Of a DNA stretch of 64,000 bases, positions 51,593 through 60,047 are shown in pieces (the first letter of the stretch is position 1; each line of letters opens with the position of its first letter). The stretch comes from Microbacterium oxydans (GTDB taxonomy: Bacteria; Actinomycetota; Actinomycetes; Actinomycetales; Microbacteriaceae), in contig NZ_JYIV01000018.1 of NCBI RefSeq assembly GCF_000956405.1, positions 62,001 through 126,000 of the forward strand, read 5' to 3'. The notes beneath the pieces were generated by a model that worked only from the letters and a program-made list of their open reading frames with translations, made no database searches and was not told the origin of the DNA. Position numbers and translations under genes: made by a program.

Positions 51593-53005
51593 TCAATCGT
51601 CCAGCTGTCCGGCGAGCTCGTCCGACACCGCCACGCGCTCTGGGTCAAAGTGTCCTCGAGCCGCCGCGGGGTACACAGTCACGAACGCGCCAGCGCCCAA
51701 CATGATCTTTCGGCGCTCGGCTACGGACCCGCGCGCCCAGACCTCACCGTACGTTTCGCCGGTGCGACGCTGCACCGCCGAGATTGTTGGGAGTGCGGTC
51801 AGGCGGTCCCGCTCTTCTCCCAGCGTGACCATTCGGGCGGCCAACCCCATCACGTCGGCTCCGGGGCGGCCCATCGACTCAAGAGTCTGAGCGATGGCAT
51901 CCAGCACGTTGTCCAACCCTTCGGGGACCACCTCTTCGCTGATGGTCTCGATGACCTCTACGTCACCCCACGTGTCGAGGAACTGCCGTTCAGCCTCCGC
52001 TTCCAGCGGGTTGGCGGTCACCGTCTGGGGCTTCTCACATTCGCGGCCGCGGTTGCGGGACTGGCACATGTACAGAGGGGAGCGTGTCGGGTGACCAAAG
52101 TGTCTTGGAGTCAACGGCATGCCGCAAGACGAGCAGATCGCCAGCCGTTGCAGAAGCGGCACCCGCCCTCCCTCGGGGAAGCGTGGCTCTTTCGTGTTCA
52201 CGCTCAACGCGCGCGACAGCGCGTGCCATTCGTCATCCGTAACGAGGGGTGGCCAGACGACGACAGGTAGCCCGCGGTCATCTCGAACAGCGTCCCCACC
52301 CAGCGTGGCGTGTCCGCGAAGAGACCCCCGACGGAGGATGCGGGAGAGCGACGGTGGTGACCAGTGAGATCCGCGGCGCGACGGAATGCGGTCGGCGTTG
52401 AGGCCACGCGTCACCTCTGAGATGCCCTTTCCCTCCATGACCTCATCCACGACCCGTCGAATGACCTTCGACTCTTCCGGGTGATGCACAAGCGTTCGAC
52501 CCGCAGTATCGGGGTGAGGTGCGGTGGTGAAGCCGTAGGGAGGGGGACCTCCCGGCCAACGGCCCACCGTCGGCAGATGCCGACGCATGGAGCGAACTCG
52601 CTCGCCGATGGCGGTTGCTTCCAACTCCGCGAAGACCTGCGCCATCTGAACCATGGCTCTACCCGTTGCGGTCGAAGCATCGAAGTTCTCCGTGGCAGAG
52701 ACGATGACGAATCCCTCGTCGAGGAGCTGGGAGATGTCAGAGACGGATCGCGCCATGCGGTCCAGCCGGGACACCACGACGACGTCCGCCTCGCCCGCGC
52801 TGATGCGCCGACGCATCTCATGGATACCTGGCCGGTCCAGTCTCTTCCGAGTGGCGGACTGGTCTATGTCCTCGATGACGTCTACGAGCTCCCACCCGCG
52901 CGCGTCGATCTGCCGGTGGATGTCCTTTCGCTGGCGCTCAGGCGACGTCGATGCCTCAGTGTCGCGAGAGAGCCGGACGTAGCCGAGCGCGCGGGTGGAA
53001 GCCAT
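51593..53005 (-). CDS. int: large serine integrase of the element
   Basis: 470 residues from ATG 53005. Resolvase domain with catalytic Ser in YVRLSRDTEAST (about S13), VVVSRLDRMARSVSDISQL and the helix GERVRSMRRHLPTVGRWPG; a recombinase domain with GISEVTRGLNADRIPSRRG and W-SPPSLSRILRR; and a zinc ribbon with CSSCGMPLTPRH and YMCQSRNRGREC; a coiled C-terminal part follows. It starts four bases after the element's exporter gene ends, so both share a transcript. It should recombine attP with attB in the host exporter gene, and with a gp3-like factor reverse this. Confidence 0.94.
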   Translation of the reverse strand: MASTRALGYVRLSRDTEASTSPERQRKDIHRQIDARGWELVDVIEDIDQSATRKRLDRPGIHEMRRRISAGEADVVVVSRLDRMARSVSDISQLLDEGFVIVSATENFDASTATGRAMVQMAQVFAELEATAIGERVRSMRRHLPTVGRWPGGPPPYGFTTAPHPDTAGRTLVHHPEESKVIRRVVDEVMEGKGISEVTRGLNADRIPSRRGSHWSPPSLSRILRRGSLRGHATLGGDAVRDDRGLPVVVWPPLVTDDEWHALSRALSVNTKEPRFPEGGRVPLLQRLAICSSCGMPLTPRHFGHPTRSPLYMCQSRNRGRECEKPQTVTANPLEAEAERQFLDTWGDVEVIETISEEVVPEGLDNVLDAIAQTLESMGRPGADVMGLAARMVTLGEERDRLTALPTISAVQRRTGETYGEVWARGSVAERRKIMLGAGAFVTVYPAAARGHFDPERVAVSDELAGQLDD

Positions 53006-53009
53006 GGGC

Positions 53010-54488
53010 TCAGTGAACCGCAGGGATGCCTTCGCCCTGCGCGGGCTCCGCGGGCTTTCGAACGAAGAGCGCCAGCAGGACTGCACCCGAGGCGACGATG
53101 GCACCAACGAAGAATGCGGTGTGGACGCCGTTAGCCGTCGCCGTCACCTGGTCAGCGCCCGCGCTCAGCGAAGATGCGAGCGTGACGGACATGAGCGTGA
53201 CGAAGAGCGCAGTCCCCGCGGCGCCAGCGACCTGCTGAACTGTCCCCACCACCGCGGAGCCGTGCGGGTACAGGTGAGAGGGAAGTGATCCGAGAGCCGA
53301 GGTCATCAGCGGAGTGAACACGAAGCCGAGTCCGAGGTTCAGCGCCAGGTGCACCGCGATGATCCAGGCGATGCTCGTGCTCTGGTCGAACGTGGCCATA
53401 CCCCAGAGGGCGCCTGCCGCGATGACCATGCCGGGGATGACCAGAGGGGTCGGCCCGAACTTGTCGAAGAGGTTCCCGACGACGGGAGCGATGGCACCCA
53501 TCAGCACGCCGCCCGGTAGGAGCATGAGCCCCACCCCGAGAGTGTCGAGCCCGAGCACCTGCTGCAGGTAGATGGGGAGCAGAATGAGCGAACCGAACAG
53601 TGCGCTCATCACGATGACAACGAGCCCGACGGCAAGGCTGAACGACTTGCTCTGGAAGACCCGAAGGTCAAGCAGCGCACCATTGACTTTCTGGAGCTGG
53701 AGCTGGCGAAGCACGAACACCGTCAGAGAAACAGCACCGACGACAATCGGGATCCACACGGGAATCGGAGCGTGACCCGAGGCGGCTTCGCCGATGCTGC
53801 TGAGACCATAGATGAGGCCACCGAAGCCAAGCGCCGAGAGAACCACCGACAGCACGTCGAAGCGAGCGTGAGGGTTTGTCTCCGTGACATTGCGCACCCA
53901 AATCAGACCAAGACCGATGGCGAGTAGCGCGATAGGGAACATGATCCAGAAGATCGCGTGCCAGGTCAGTGCCTGCAAGATCAGGCCGGACACGGTCGGG
54001 CCGACGGCCGGCGCGACAGCGATGACGATGGTGATGACACCCATCATGCGTCCGCGGTGACTCGCAGGGACGATGGTGAGCACGGTCGTGAAGAGCAGCG
54101 GCATCATCACGCCAGTGCCGAGAGCCTGCACGACGCGACCAGCGAGAAGGACCTCGAAGCCGGGCGCCAGCGCCGCGACAAGGGTGCCGAGCGCAAACAG
54201 CCCCATCGCGGAGAAGTAGACCTGACGGATGGTGAATCTGCTGAGCAGGAATCCGGTCAGCGGGATTACCACGGCCATAGTTAAGAGAAAGCCTGTGGTG
54301 AGCCACTGACCCACACCAGCGGTGATCCCGAGGTCCTTCATGATGTCGGTCAGCGCGACGCCCATGGTCGTCTCGTTGAGAATTACGACGAACGCACTGA
54401 CGACGAGCAGCGCGATGACGGGGCCGGGCTTCGCGACGCTCTGAGCTGGGACGGACCCGGTCTGAGGGGAGGAGTCTTGGAGGGTCAA
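53010..54488 (-). CDS. complete DHA2-family drug exporter carried by the element
   Basis: About 492 residues from TTG 54488 with AGGA upstream; an in-frame ATG at 54554 would add 22 residues. Fourteen helices; family blocks VVILNETTMGVALTDIM, GQWLTTGFLLTMAVVIPLTG, GRVVQALGTGVMMPLLF and RGRMMG. It is a close relative of the disrupted host gene: 55 of 80 residues identical by hand count from MAVVIP to RGRMMG. It lies just inside the right end, in the same direction as the host 5' fragment, and is followed by the integrase gene. It may replace the lost function. Confidence 0.92.
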   Translation of the reverse strand: MTLQDSSPQTGSVPAQSVAKPGPVIALLVVSAFVVILNETTMGVALTDIMKDLGITAGVGQWLTTGFLLTMAVVIPLTGFLLSRFTIRQVYFSAMGLFALGTLVAALAPGFEVLLAGRVVQALGTGVMMPLLFTTVLTIVPASHRGRMMGVITIVIAVAPAVGPTVSGLILQALTWHAIFWIMFPIALLAIGLGLIWVRNVTETNPHARFDVLSVVLSALGFGGLIYGLSSIGEAASGHAPIPVWIPIVVGAVSLTVFVLRQLQLQKVNGALLDLRVFQSKSFSLAVGLVVIVMSALFGSLILLPIYLQQVLGLDTLGVGLMLLPGGVLMGAIAPVVGNLFDKFGPTPLVIPGMVIAAGALWGMATFDQSTSIAWIIAVHLALNLGLGFVFTPLMTSALGSLPSHLYPHGSAVVGTVQQVAGAAGTALFVTLMSVTLASSLSAGADQVTATANGVHTAFFVGAIVASGAVLLALFVRKPAEPAQGEGIPAVH

Positions 54489-54621
54489 GATGGATCCTAA
54501 GAGAGAGTTTCTTGCGGTGAGGGAGTTGTCCTGAAGATCGACGCTACCGGCCATCAACGAGCCGATTGTCGCATCTTCAGGAGGACAAGAGGGGAGCGGT
54601 GGGGGCGTTCTGCCGCGGAAT

Positions 54622-54864
54622 TCAGCCTAGTAACGCTGGTGCGTTCGTCAGCATGAAGGCGCTCGTGAGCCACTGGCCGAGCTCGGGCGGGATGCCGAGG
54701 TCGGTGTTCAGGTGGGGGATCGCGATCCCCATCGTGGTCTCGTTGAGGATGGCGACGAAGGCGGCGACGAGCAGCAGCCAGATCACCCGCATGTCCTTGC
54801 GGGGGATCTCGCCCCCAGCCGCGGGGGGAGTCGTCGAGATGGAGCCGGTATCGACGGCAGACAT
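54622..54864 (-). pseudogene. DHA2-family drug exporter, 5' remnant cut by the element
   Basis: 80 codons from ATG 54864: the start MSAVDTGSISTTPPAAGGEI, helix 1 (MRVIWLLLVAAFVAILNETT) and GQWLTSAFMLT, after which element DNA adds NAPALLG and a stop. The rest of the gene is at 6457-7720. The host promoter, upstream of 54864, is intact and points into the element. The fragment ends about 130 bases before the element exporter start. Confidence 0.93.
54627..54660. other. attR-type junction of the element
   Basis: Right boundary. Element arm CTAGTAACG (54627-54635) lies fourteen bases from AG (54650-54651), and AGCATGAA (54650-54657) repeats the left copy at 7721-7728. To the right is host exporter sequence. 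Joining 54627-54649 to 7721-7745 gives the symmetrical 48-bp site. Confidence 0.85.
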
Positions 54865-55022
54865 GGGCGGCCTCCAGGGCGAAGAAGAAATGGATATCGC
54901 GAGAGTTCGCAAGAGTCACTCAGCGTAACGGCAGCCGCGGACATTTCATTCCGTATTCACAGATATCCGCTGCAGGCGGATGCGAGCAGCCCGATGTCCC
55001 CGCTCGTGGGTACGCTGGCGCA

Positions 55023-57086
55023 ATGAGCATGGGCGGCGGCATGGGCGGTGGCCCGCGGGGAGGTGGCTTCCGCGGAGTCGACGAAGAGGCGCAGCGCAAG
55101 CTGAACGCAGAGGCGCCGCGCATCGACGGTCTTGGCGCGCGGGTGGTCGCCCTGTTCCGTCCCTATCGCTGGCGCATCCTCTTCACGGGCATCCTGGTGG
55201 TGCTGGGCGCCGCGATCGCGGTCATCCCGCCGCTGATCGTGCAGCGCATCTTCGACGACGCGCTGTTCCCGGTCACGGGCGGCGGGCCGCATCTCGAGCT
55301 GCTGGCCTGGCTCGTCACGGCGATGGTCGCGCTCTTCCTGGTCTCCGCGGGGTTGGGTGTGGCGCAGACCTGGCTCACCTCGACCGTCGGCAACAGCGTC
55401 ACCGGCGATCTGCGTGTGAAGCTCTTCGAGCATCTGCAGGCGATGGAGCTCGGCTTCTTCACCCGCACCAAGACGGGCGTCATCCAGTCGAGGCTGCAGA
55501 ACGACGTGGGCGGCGTCTCGGGCGTGCTGACCAACACGGTCACCAGCATCCTGGGCAACGTCGTGACCGTGATCGCCTCGCTCGTGGCGATGATCCTGAT
55601 CGACTGGCGGCTCACTCTCATCGCCGTCGTCATGATGCCGTTCCTGATCGTCGTCCAGCGCAAGGTCGGGCAGGTGCGGGCCAGGATCGCGGGAGAGACG
55701 CAGGAGTCGCTGTCCGAGCTCACCTCGATCACTCAGGAGACCCTGAGCGTGTCGGGCATGCTGCTGTCGAAGGCGTTCAACCGGCAGCGCACCGAGTCGG
55801 AGCGCTATCAGGAGGAGAACCGCAACCAGGTCGTGCTCCAGGTGCGACGTGCGATGAGCGGCCAGGGGTTCTTCGCCGTCGTGCAGGTGATCATGGCGAG
55901 TGTGCCCGCCGTGATCTATCTCGTCTCCGGCTACCTGATCGCCGGTGGGAGCGGCGCCATCACCGCGGGAACCGTCGTCGCCTTCACCACCGTGCAGGCC
56001 CGACTGCTCATGCCGTTGATGGGCCTCATGAGGGTGTCGCTCGATCTGCAGACCTCATCCGCCCTGTTCGCGCGCATCTTCGAGTACCTGGATCTCGTGC
56101 CGGAGATCCAGGACGCTCCCGACGCGATCACGGTCGATCAGGCTCCTGGACCTCGCGGGCGCATCGAGTTCGACGAGGTCGTGTTCCGGTACCCCGATGC
56201 CTCGGCAGATGCCAGGCCGACTCTCGACGGTGTGTCGTTCACGGCGGAACCGGGCCAGCACGTCGCGTTCGTCGGGCCGTCGGGCGCGGGCAAGACGACG
56301 ATCCTGTACCTGGCACCGCGCCTGTACGAGGCGAAGGGAGGGGCCGTGCTGTTCGCGGGCGCCGACGTGCGCTCCCTCACGCAGGAGTCGATCATCGACC
56401 ATGTGGGCATCGTGTCGCAGGAGACGTACCTGTTCCACGCGACCATCCGGGACAATCTCCGCTACGCGAAGCCCGACGCCACCGAGGACGAGCTGATCGC
56501 GGCGTGCACGGCAGCCAACATCCACCACATCATCGCCGGCTTCGAGCAGGGGTACGACACCGTGGTGGGGGAGCGAGGTTATCGGCTCTCCGGCGGGGAG
56601 AAGCAGCGCATCGCGATCGCCCGCGTGCTGTTGAAGGACCCGCCGGTGCTGCTCCTCGACGAGGCGACCTCGGCGCTCGACACGGTGTCGGAGCGCGTGG
56701 TGCAGGAGGCGCTCGACGAGGCCGCCAAGGGTCGTACGACGCTCTCCATCGCGCATCGGCTCTCGACCGTGATGGGCGCGGACGTGATCCACGTGATCGA
56801 GGCGGGGCGCATCATCGAGTCCGGCACCCACTCCGAACTGCTGGCGCTCGGCGGACTCTACGCCGAACTCGCCGCGGAGCAGGTGGCCGCGTCTCGGGTG
56901 CTCGACACCGAGGCAGCCGTCGAAGAGGCGGTGACAGGTGGTGCTGCGACTCCGCTCGCCGAACGTCGCGCCGACAAGGCACCCGTCGATTCCGCCGGCC
57001 ACGACGCCGTAGCGACCATCACCGCCGCGGTGCCGCTGCTTTCCGAGCCGAGACCCGACGAACGGGTCTACCCGCCGGAGCCCTGA
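55023..57086 (+). CDS. ABC exporter, fused membrane and ATPase domains
   Basis: 687 residues. Gly/Met-rich start (MSMGGGMGGGPRGG), six helices near residues 45-330 and an ATPase domain: Walker A GPSGAGKTT, Q-loop VSQETYLFHATIRDNLRY, signature YRLSGGEKQRIAIAR, Walker B VLLLDEATSALD, H-loop SIAHRLSTV. A half-transporter that should dimerise, of the lipid/multidrug exporter type. TACGCT ends seven bases before the ATG, so translation may be leaderless. The C-terminal 60 residues are Ala/Val/Glu-rich and variable. Confidence 0.92.
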   Translation: MSMGGGMGGGPRGGGFRGVDEEAQRKLNAEAPRIDGLGARVVALFRPYRWRILFTGILVVLGAAIAVIPPLIVQRIFDDALFPVTGGGPHLELLAWLVTAMVALFLVSAGLGVAQTWLTSTVGNSVTGDLRVKLFEHLQAMELGFFTRTKTGVIQSRLQNDVGGVSGVLTNTVTSILGNVVTVIASLVAMILIDWRLTLIAVVMMPFLIVVQRKVGQVRARIAGETQESLSELTSITQETLSVSGMLLSKAFNRQRTESERYQEENRNQVVLQVRRAMSGQGFFAVVQVIMASVPAVIYLVSGYLIAGGSGAITAGTVVAFTTVQARLLMPLMGLMRVSLDLQTSSALFARIFEYLDLVPEIQDAPDAITVDQAPGPRGRIEFDEVVFRYPDASADARPTLDGVSFTAEPGQHVAFVGPSGAGKTTILYLAPRLYEAKGGAVLFAGADVRSLTQESIIDHVGIVSQETYLFHATIRDNLRYAKPDATEDELIAACTAANIHHIIAGFEQGYDTVVGERGYRLSGGEKQRIAIARVLLKDPPVLLLDEATSALDTVSERVVQEALDEAAKGRTTLSIAHRLSTVMGADVIHVIEAGRIIESGTHSELLALGGLYAELAAEQVAASRVLDTEAAVEEAVTGGAATPLAERRADKAPVDSAGHDAVATITAAVPLLSEPRPDERVYPPEP

Positions 57087-57136
57087 GCAGTCCGCCGTCT
57101 GAGCCCAGAGCCGTTCGCCGTCAGTGCCGTCCGCGG

Positions 57137-57910
57137 TCAGTGCACGGACAACCCGCCGTCGACGAACAGCGAGTGTCCGGTGACGTAGGCCGAGCCCGCG
57201 CCGGCGAGGAAGACCGCCGCGCCCGCGAAGTCGCTCGGCAGTCCGTTGCGTCCGATCATCGTGCGTGCCGCGAGCTCGGCGACCTTCTCCGGGTCCTGCT
57301 GCAGGCGGGCATTCAACGGCGTGAGCACGAACCCCGGCACCAGTGTGTTGCTCGTGACGCCCGTCCCGCCCCAGGCCTCGGCCTCCGAGCGCATGAGCGA
57401 CTCCACGGCACCCTTCGACGCACCGTACACGCCACTGCCCACGAAGGCCCGGTGCGCCTGCTGGGAACTGATGTGGATGAGACGGCCGTATCCACGTGCC
57501 GCCATGCCCTTCGCGAAACGCTGGCCCAGCAGGAACGGTGCGAGCGCATTGACCGTCATCGTGGCGTCCCAGTCGTCTTCGGTGATCTCCGGAAAGGGCG
57601 GACGGATGTTGATGCCGGCCGAGTTGACGAGGATGTCCGGTTCGCCGAAAGGCTCGACAGCCGCTGCGGCGACGGCGTGGATTCCCTCCCTCGTGCTGAG
57701 ATCGCCGACGACTCCGGAGACCCGGCAGCCGAGCGCGCGCAGTTCTTCGACCGTCTCGCTGATGCGTTCCTCCCCGCGGGCGACCACGACGGTGGCTGCT
57801 CCGGCACGGGCGAGGGCGGTGGCGATCCCTCGACCGATGCCGGAGCTGCCGCCCGTCACGACCGCGGTGCGTCCCTCGAGGGAGAACAGCGAGGAGAGGT
57901 AGTCGTTCAT
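57137..57910 (-). CDS. short-chain dehydrogenase/reductase
   Basis: 257 residues. NAD(P)-binding TGGSSGIGRGIA near residue 20, NSAGINIRPP, and the catalytic Ser (HISSQQAH) with Y-G-A-S-K (VYGASKGAVESLM). Ends with AYVTGHSLFVDGGLSVH, the classical SDR finish. ATG 57910 chosen because longer frames look non-coding. Possibly a sugar or polyol dehydrogenase (gluconate 5-dehydrogenase-like); substrate not shown. Confidence 0.9.
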   Translation of the reverse strand: MNDYLSSLFSLEGRTAVVTGGSSGIGRGIATALARAGAATVVVARGEERISETVEELRALGCRVSGVVGDLSTREGIHAVAAAAVEPFGEPDILVNSAGINIRPPFPEITEDDWDATMTVNALAPFLLGQRFAKGMAARGYGRLIHISSQQAHRAFVGSGVYGASKGAVESLMRSEAEAWGGTGVTSNTLVPGFVLTPLNARLQQDPEKVAELAARTMIGRNGLPSDFAGAAVFLAGAGSAYVTGHSLFVDGGLSVH

Positions 57911-57935
57911 GTGTCCGCCGATCGGTCGTCCGCGC

Positions 57936-58883
57936 TCACCAGGCGAGAGCCGCGGCGAGGGAGGGGTCTGGGGTGGCGTCGGCGAACTCGGGGAGTGCCC
58001 GGAGCTCTGCGATGAAGGCACCGACCTCGGCGGCGTATGCCGGGTCGGTGTGCTCCTTCGCGATGTCGAGGAGCGAGGGGACGTCCATCGTGAGGATCAG
58101 CTCGATGCGCGCGACGACCGACGCGTGTGCACCCGCCTCGTGCAGCACACGGATACCGCCGCGCAGGGCCGCCAGGTAGTCGCGTAGCACAGGGAGGTGT
58201 GCTTTGCCCTGCGTGATCGACGTCCCGTCGGCGCGGAGCCGCCAGTGCACGACCACATCCGGGATGACGTCGAATGCGCGTGCGCGGGTGTACATCAACT
58301 GCGCGACGATCTGGTCCTCATAGGCGACGCCTTCGGGGAAGCGGAGGTCATTCCAGAAGGGGGTGCGGCTCAGCTTCGACCAGGCGACGATGTTCGACAC
58401 CGCGCGAGGATGTGAGGCGAGCGAGGTTCCCAGCCGCTCCGGCGCTGTGGCCGCAGACACCCAGGGCTGCACACGACCGGCGAGGTAGGAATCCCCCTGG
58501 AGGCGTGAGCGCACGTACGCGCCGGCCACGAAGTCACTTCCCGTGCGTTCAAGCGTTCGCGTCATCCGGGCGAGGGCGTCCGGCTGCAGCTCGTCGTCGC
58601 CGTCGAGGAAACCGAGGTAGGGGGTGTCGACGCGGTCGAGACCCACATTGCGCGCGGCGCCGAGGCCGCGGGAGGCCTCATGGCGGATCATGGTGAATCG
58701 ATCGTCCTCGGAGGCGGCGGCATCGAAGATCGCGCCCGTCTCGTCGGTCGAACCGTCGTCGATCAGGATCGCCCGCCACCGGGGTTCGGTCTGGGCGCGA
58801 AGCGAGTCGAGCGCAGCGGGGGCGAAGGCGGCGATGTCGCGTCCGGGGACGATCAGCGTCACGATCGGGGCGGAGGCAGTCAC
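57936..58883 (-). CDS. family 2 glycosyltransferase
   Basis: 315 residues from GTG 58883. GT-A fold: TLIVPGRDIAAFAPAALDSL, ILIDDGSTDETGAIF, GAARNVGLDRVDTPYLGFLDGDDEL (split here only by motif, D-x-D-D metal site) and a later YEDQ acceptor motif (EGVAYEDQIVAQ). No membrane helix. Probably cell-surface polysaccharide or glycolipid synthesis. Starts 22 bases downstream of the cysteine desulfurase end. Confidence 0.87.
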   Translation of the reverse strand: MTASAPIVTLIVPGRDIAAFAPAALDSLRAQTEPRWRAILIDDGSTDETGAIFDAAASEDDRFTMIRHEASRGLGAARNVGLDRVDTPYLGFLDGDDELQPDALARMTRTLERTGSDFVAGAYVRSRLQGDSYLAGRVQPWVSAATAPERLGTSLASHPRAVSNIVAWSKLSRTPFWNDLRFPEGVAYEDQIVAQLMYTRARAFDVIPDVVVHWRLRADGTSITQGKAHLPVLRDYLAALRGGIRVLHEAGAHASVVARIELILTMDVPSLLDIAKEHTDPAYAAEVGAFIAELRALPEFADATPDPSLAAALAW

Positions 58884-58905
58884 GTGCCGAGTCTATGGCC
58901 GGGCA

Positions 58906-60042
58906 TCAGCCCCTGGCCGCACGCACGGACTCCGCGACGAGCGCTGCCAGTCGTTCGGGAGCATCCGGTGCCAGCTCCTCACGTCCGAAGGTGAAGCGCA
59001 CCGAGGTCTGTGCGACCTCGGGCTCGATCCCGCAGGCGAGCAGCACGTGCGAGGGGTCGTCGCTGCCCGCCGCGCACGCCGATCCGCTGGAGGAGATGAC
59101 CCCGCGGCGCTCGAGTTCGAGCAGTACGGACTCGCCGCTGGTGCCGGCGAATGTGAAGCTCGCGGTGCCGGGCAGACGATGCACGGGGTCGCCGGTGGGG
59201 GCGGCTTCGGGCACGGCGGCGAGCACCAGGGAGGCGAAGCGCGTGGTCGTGGCCCCGACCCGCGCCGCCACGAGCTCCCGCTCCTGCTCCGCGAGTTCCA
59301 GGGCTGTCGCCAGCGCCACCGCTCCCGCGACGTTCTCGGTACCGGATCGTCGACCGCGTTCCTGGCCGCCGCCGTGCAGCAGGGGCTCGACGGGCACGCG
59401 TCCGCGGACCGCGAGGGCACCGATGCCTTTGGGCGCACCCAGCTTGTGGCCCGCGATCGACAACGCATCGGCGCCGAGGCCCTGCAGGGCCAGCCAGCCC
59501 GCCGACTGCACGGCATCGAGGTGCAGGGGCACCCTCGCCGCGCGCGTGACCGCCGCAAGGGCCGGGACGTCCTGTACGGTCCCGATCTCGTTGTTCGCAT
59601 GTCCGACGGACACCAGAGACGTGTCATCCCTGATCGCCGCTTCGAGCGCATCCTGGGCGATACGCCCCCGGGAGTCCACCGGGAGCACCGTCACCTCCAC
59701 GGCGTGGAAGCGGCGCAGATACTCGGCGGATTCGAGGATGGATTCGTGCTCGATCGGTGAGATGACCAGGTGGCGCCGCCCCGCCTCCAAGGCGGCGAGC
59801 ACGATGCCCTTGACCGCGAGGTTGTTCGCCTCGGTTCCTCCCGCCGTGAACACGACGTCGCCCGTGCGCATCCCCAGCACTCTCGCGACGCGTGCCCTGG
59901 CGTCGTCGAGGGCGCTCGCCGCGGCTTCGCCCGCCGTATGGTGGCTCGACGGGTTGCCGAACACCCCGGTCAGGAAGGGGCGCATCGCATCGAGCACCTC
60001 CGGGCGTACCGGCGACGTAGCCGCGTGATCGAGATAGAGCAT
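58906..60042 (-). CDS. cysteine desulfurase
   Basis: 378 residues, PLP enzyme of the NifS/IscS fold. Start MLYLDHAATSPVRPEVLDAM; PLP Lys in SIAGHKLGAPKGIGAL; active-site Cys in SSGSACAAGSDDPSHVLL. It supplies sulfur for Fe-S clusters. Location directly after nadC suggests service to NadA, whose [4Fe-4S] cluster is oxygen-sensitive. nadC ends five bases upstream of its ATG. Confidence 0.94.
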   Translation of the reverse strand: MLYLDHAATSPVRPEVLDAMRPFLTGVFGNPSSHHTAGEAAASALDDARARVARVLGMRTGDVVFTAGGTEANNLAVKGIVLAALEAGRRHLVISPIEHESILESAEYLRRFHAVEVTVLPVDSRGRIAQDALEAAIRDDTSLVSVGHANNEIGTVQDVPALAAVTRAARVPLHLDAVQSAGWLALQGLGADALSIAGHKLGAPKGIGALAVRGRVPVEPLLHGGGQERGRRSGTENVAGAVALATALELAEQERELVAARVGATTTRFASLVLAAVPEAAPTGDPVHRLPGTASFTFAGTSGESVLLELERRGVISSSGSACAAGSDDPSHVLLACGIEPEVAQTSVRFTFGREELAPDAPERLAALVAESVRAARG

Positions 60043-60047
60043 GACCG

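Larger units (their letters stand above)
7721..54650. mobile_element. 46.9-kb integrated element with large serine integrase
   Basis: Bounded by direct copies of AGCATGAA that lie at the same codons of a split exporter gene. Contents: integrase (51593-53005), gp3-like directionality factor (14062-14682), phage-like DNA polymerase and primase-helicase, small resolvase, iteron region, metal efflux genes, a long copper/cytochrome/lipoprotein module, and several defence-like genes. No capsid, portal, tail, terminase, relaxase or type IV secretion gene was recognised, so it is neither a complete prophage nor a self-transmissible conjugative element. It could be a phage satellite, a mobilisable island or an immobilised relic with cargo. 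Boundaries are direct observation; the class is inference. Confidence 0.9.

Noticed and set aside
7721..54650. Complete prophage or conjugative element
   Set aside because: No virion, terminase, relaxase or type IV secretion protein was recognised among the supported genes.
54980..58015. Very long plus-strand open frame over the ABC exporter and SDR
   Set aside because: It is Arg/Gly/Ala-rich with no family features and crosses two well supported genes in other frames; a GC-skew artefact.
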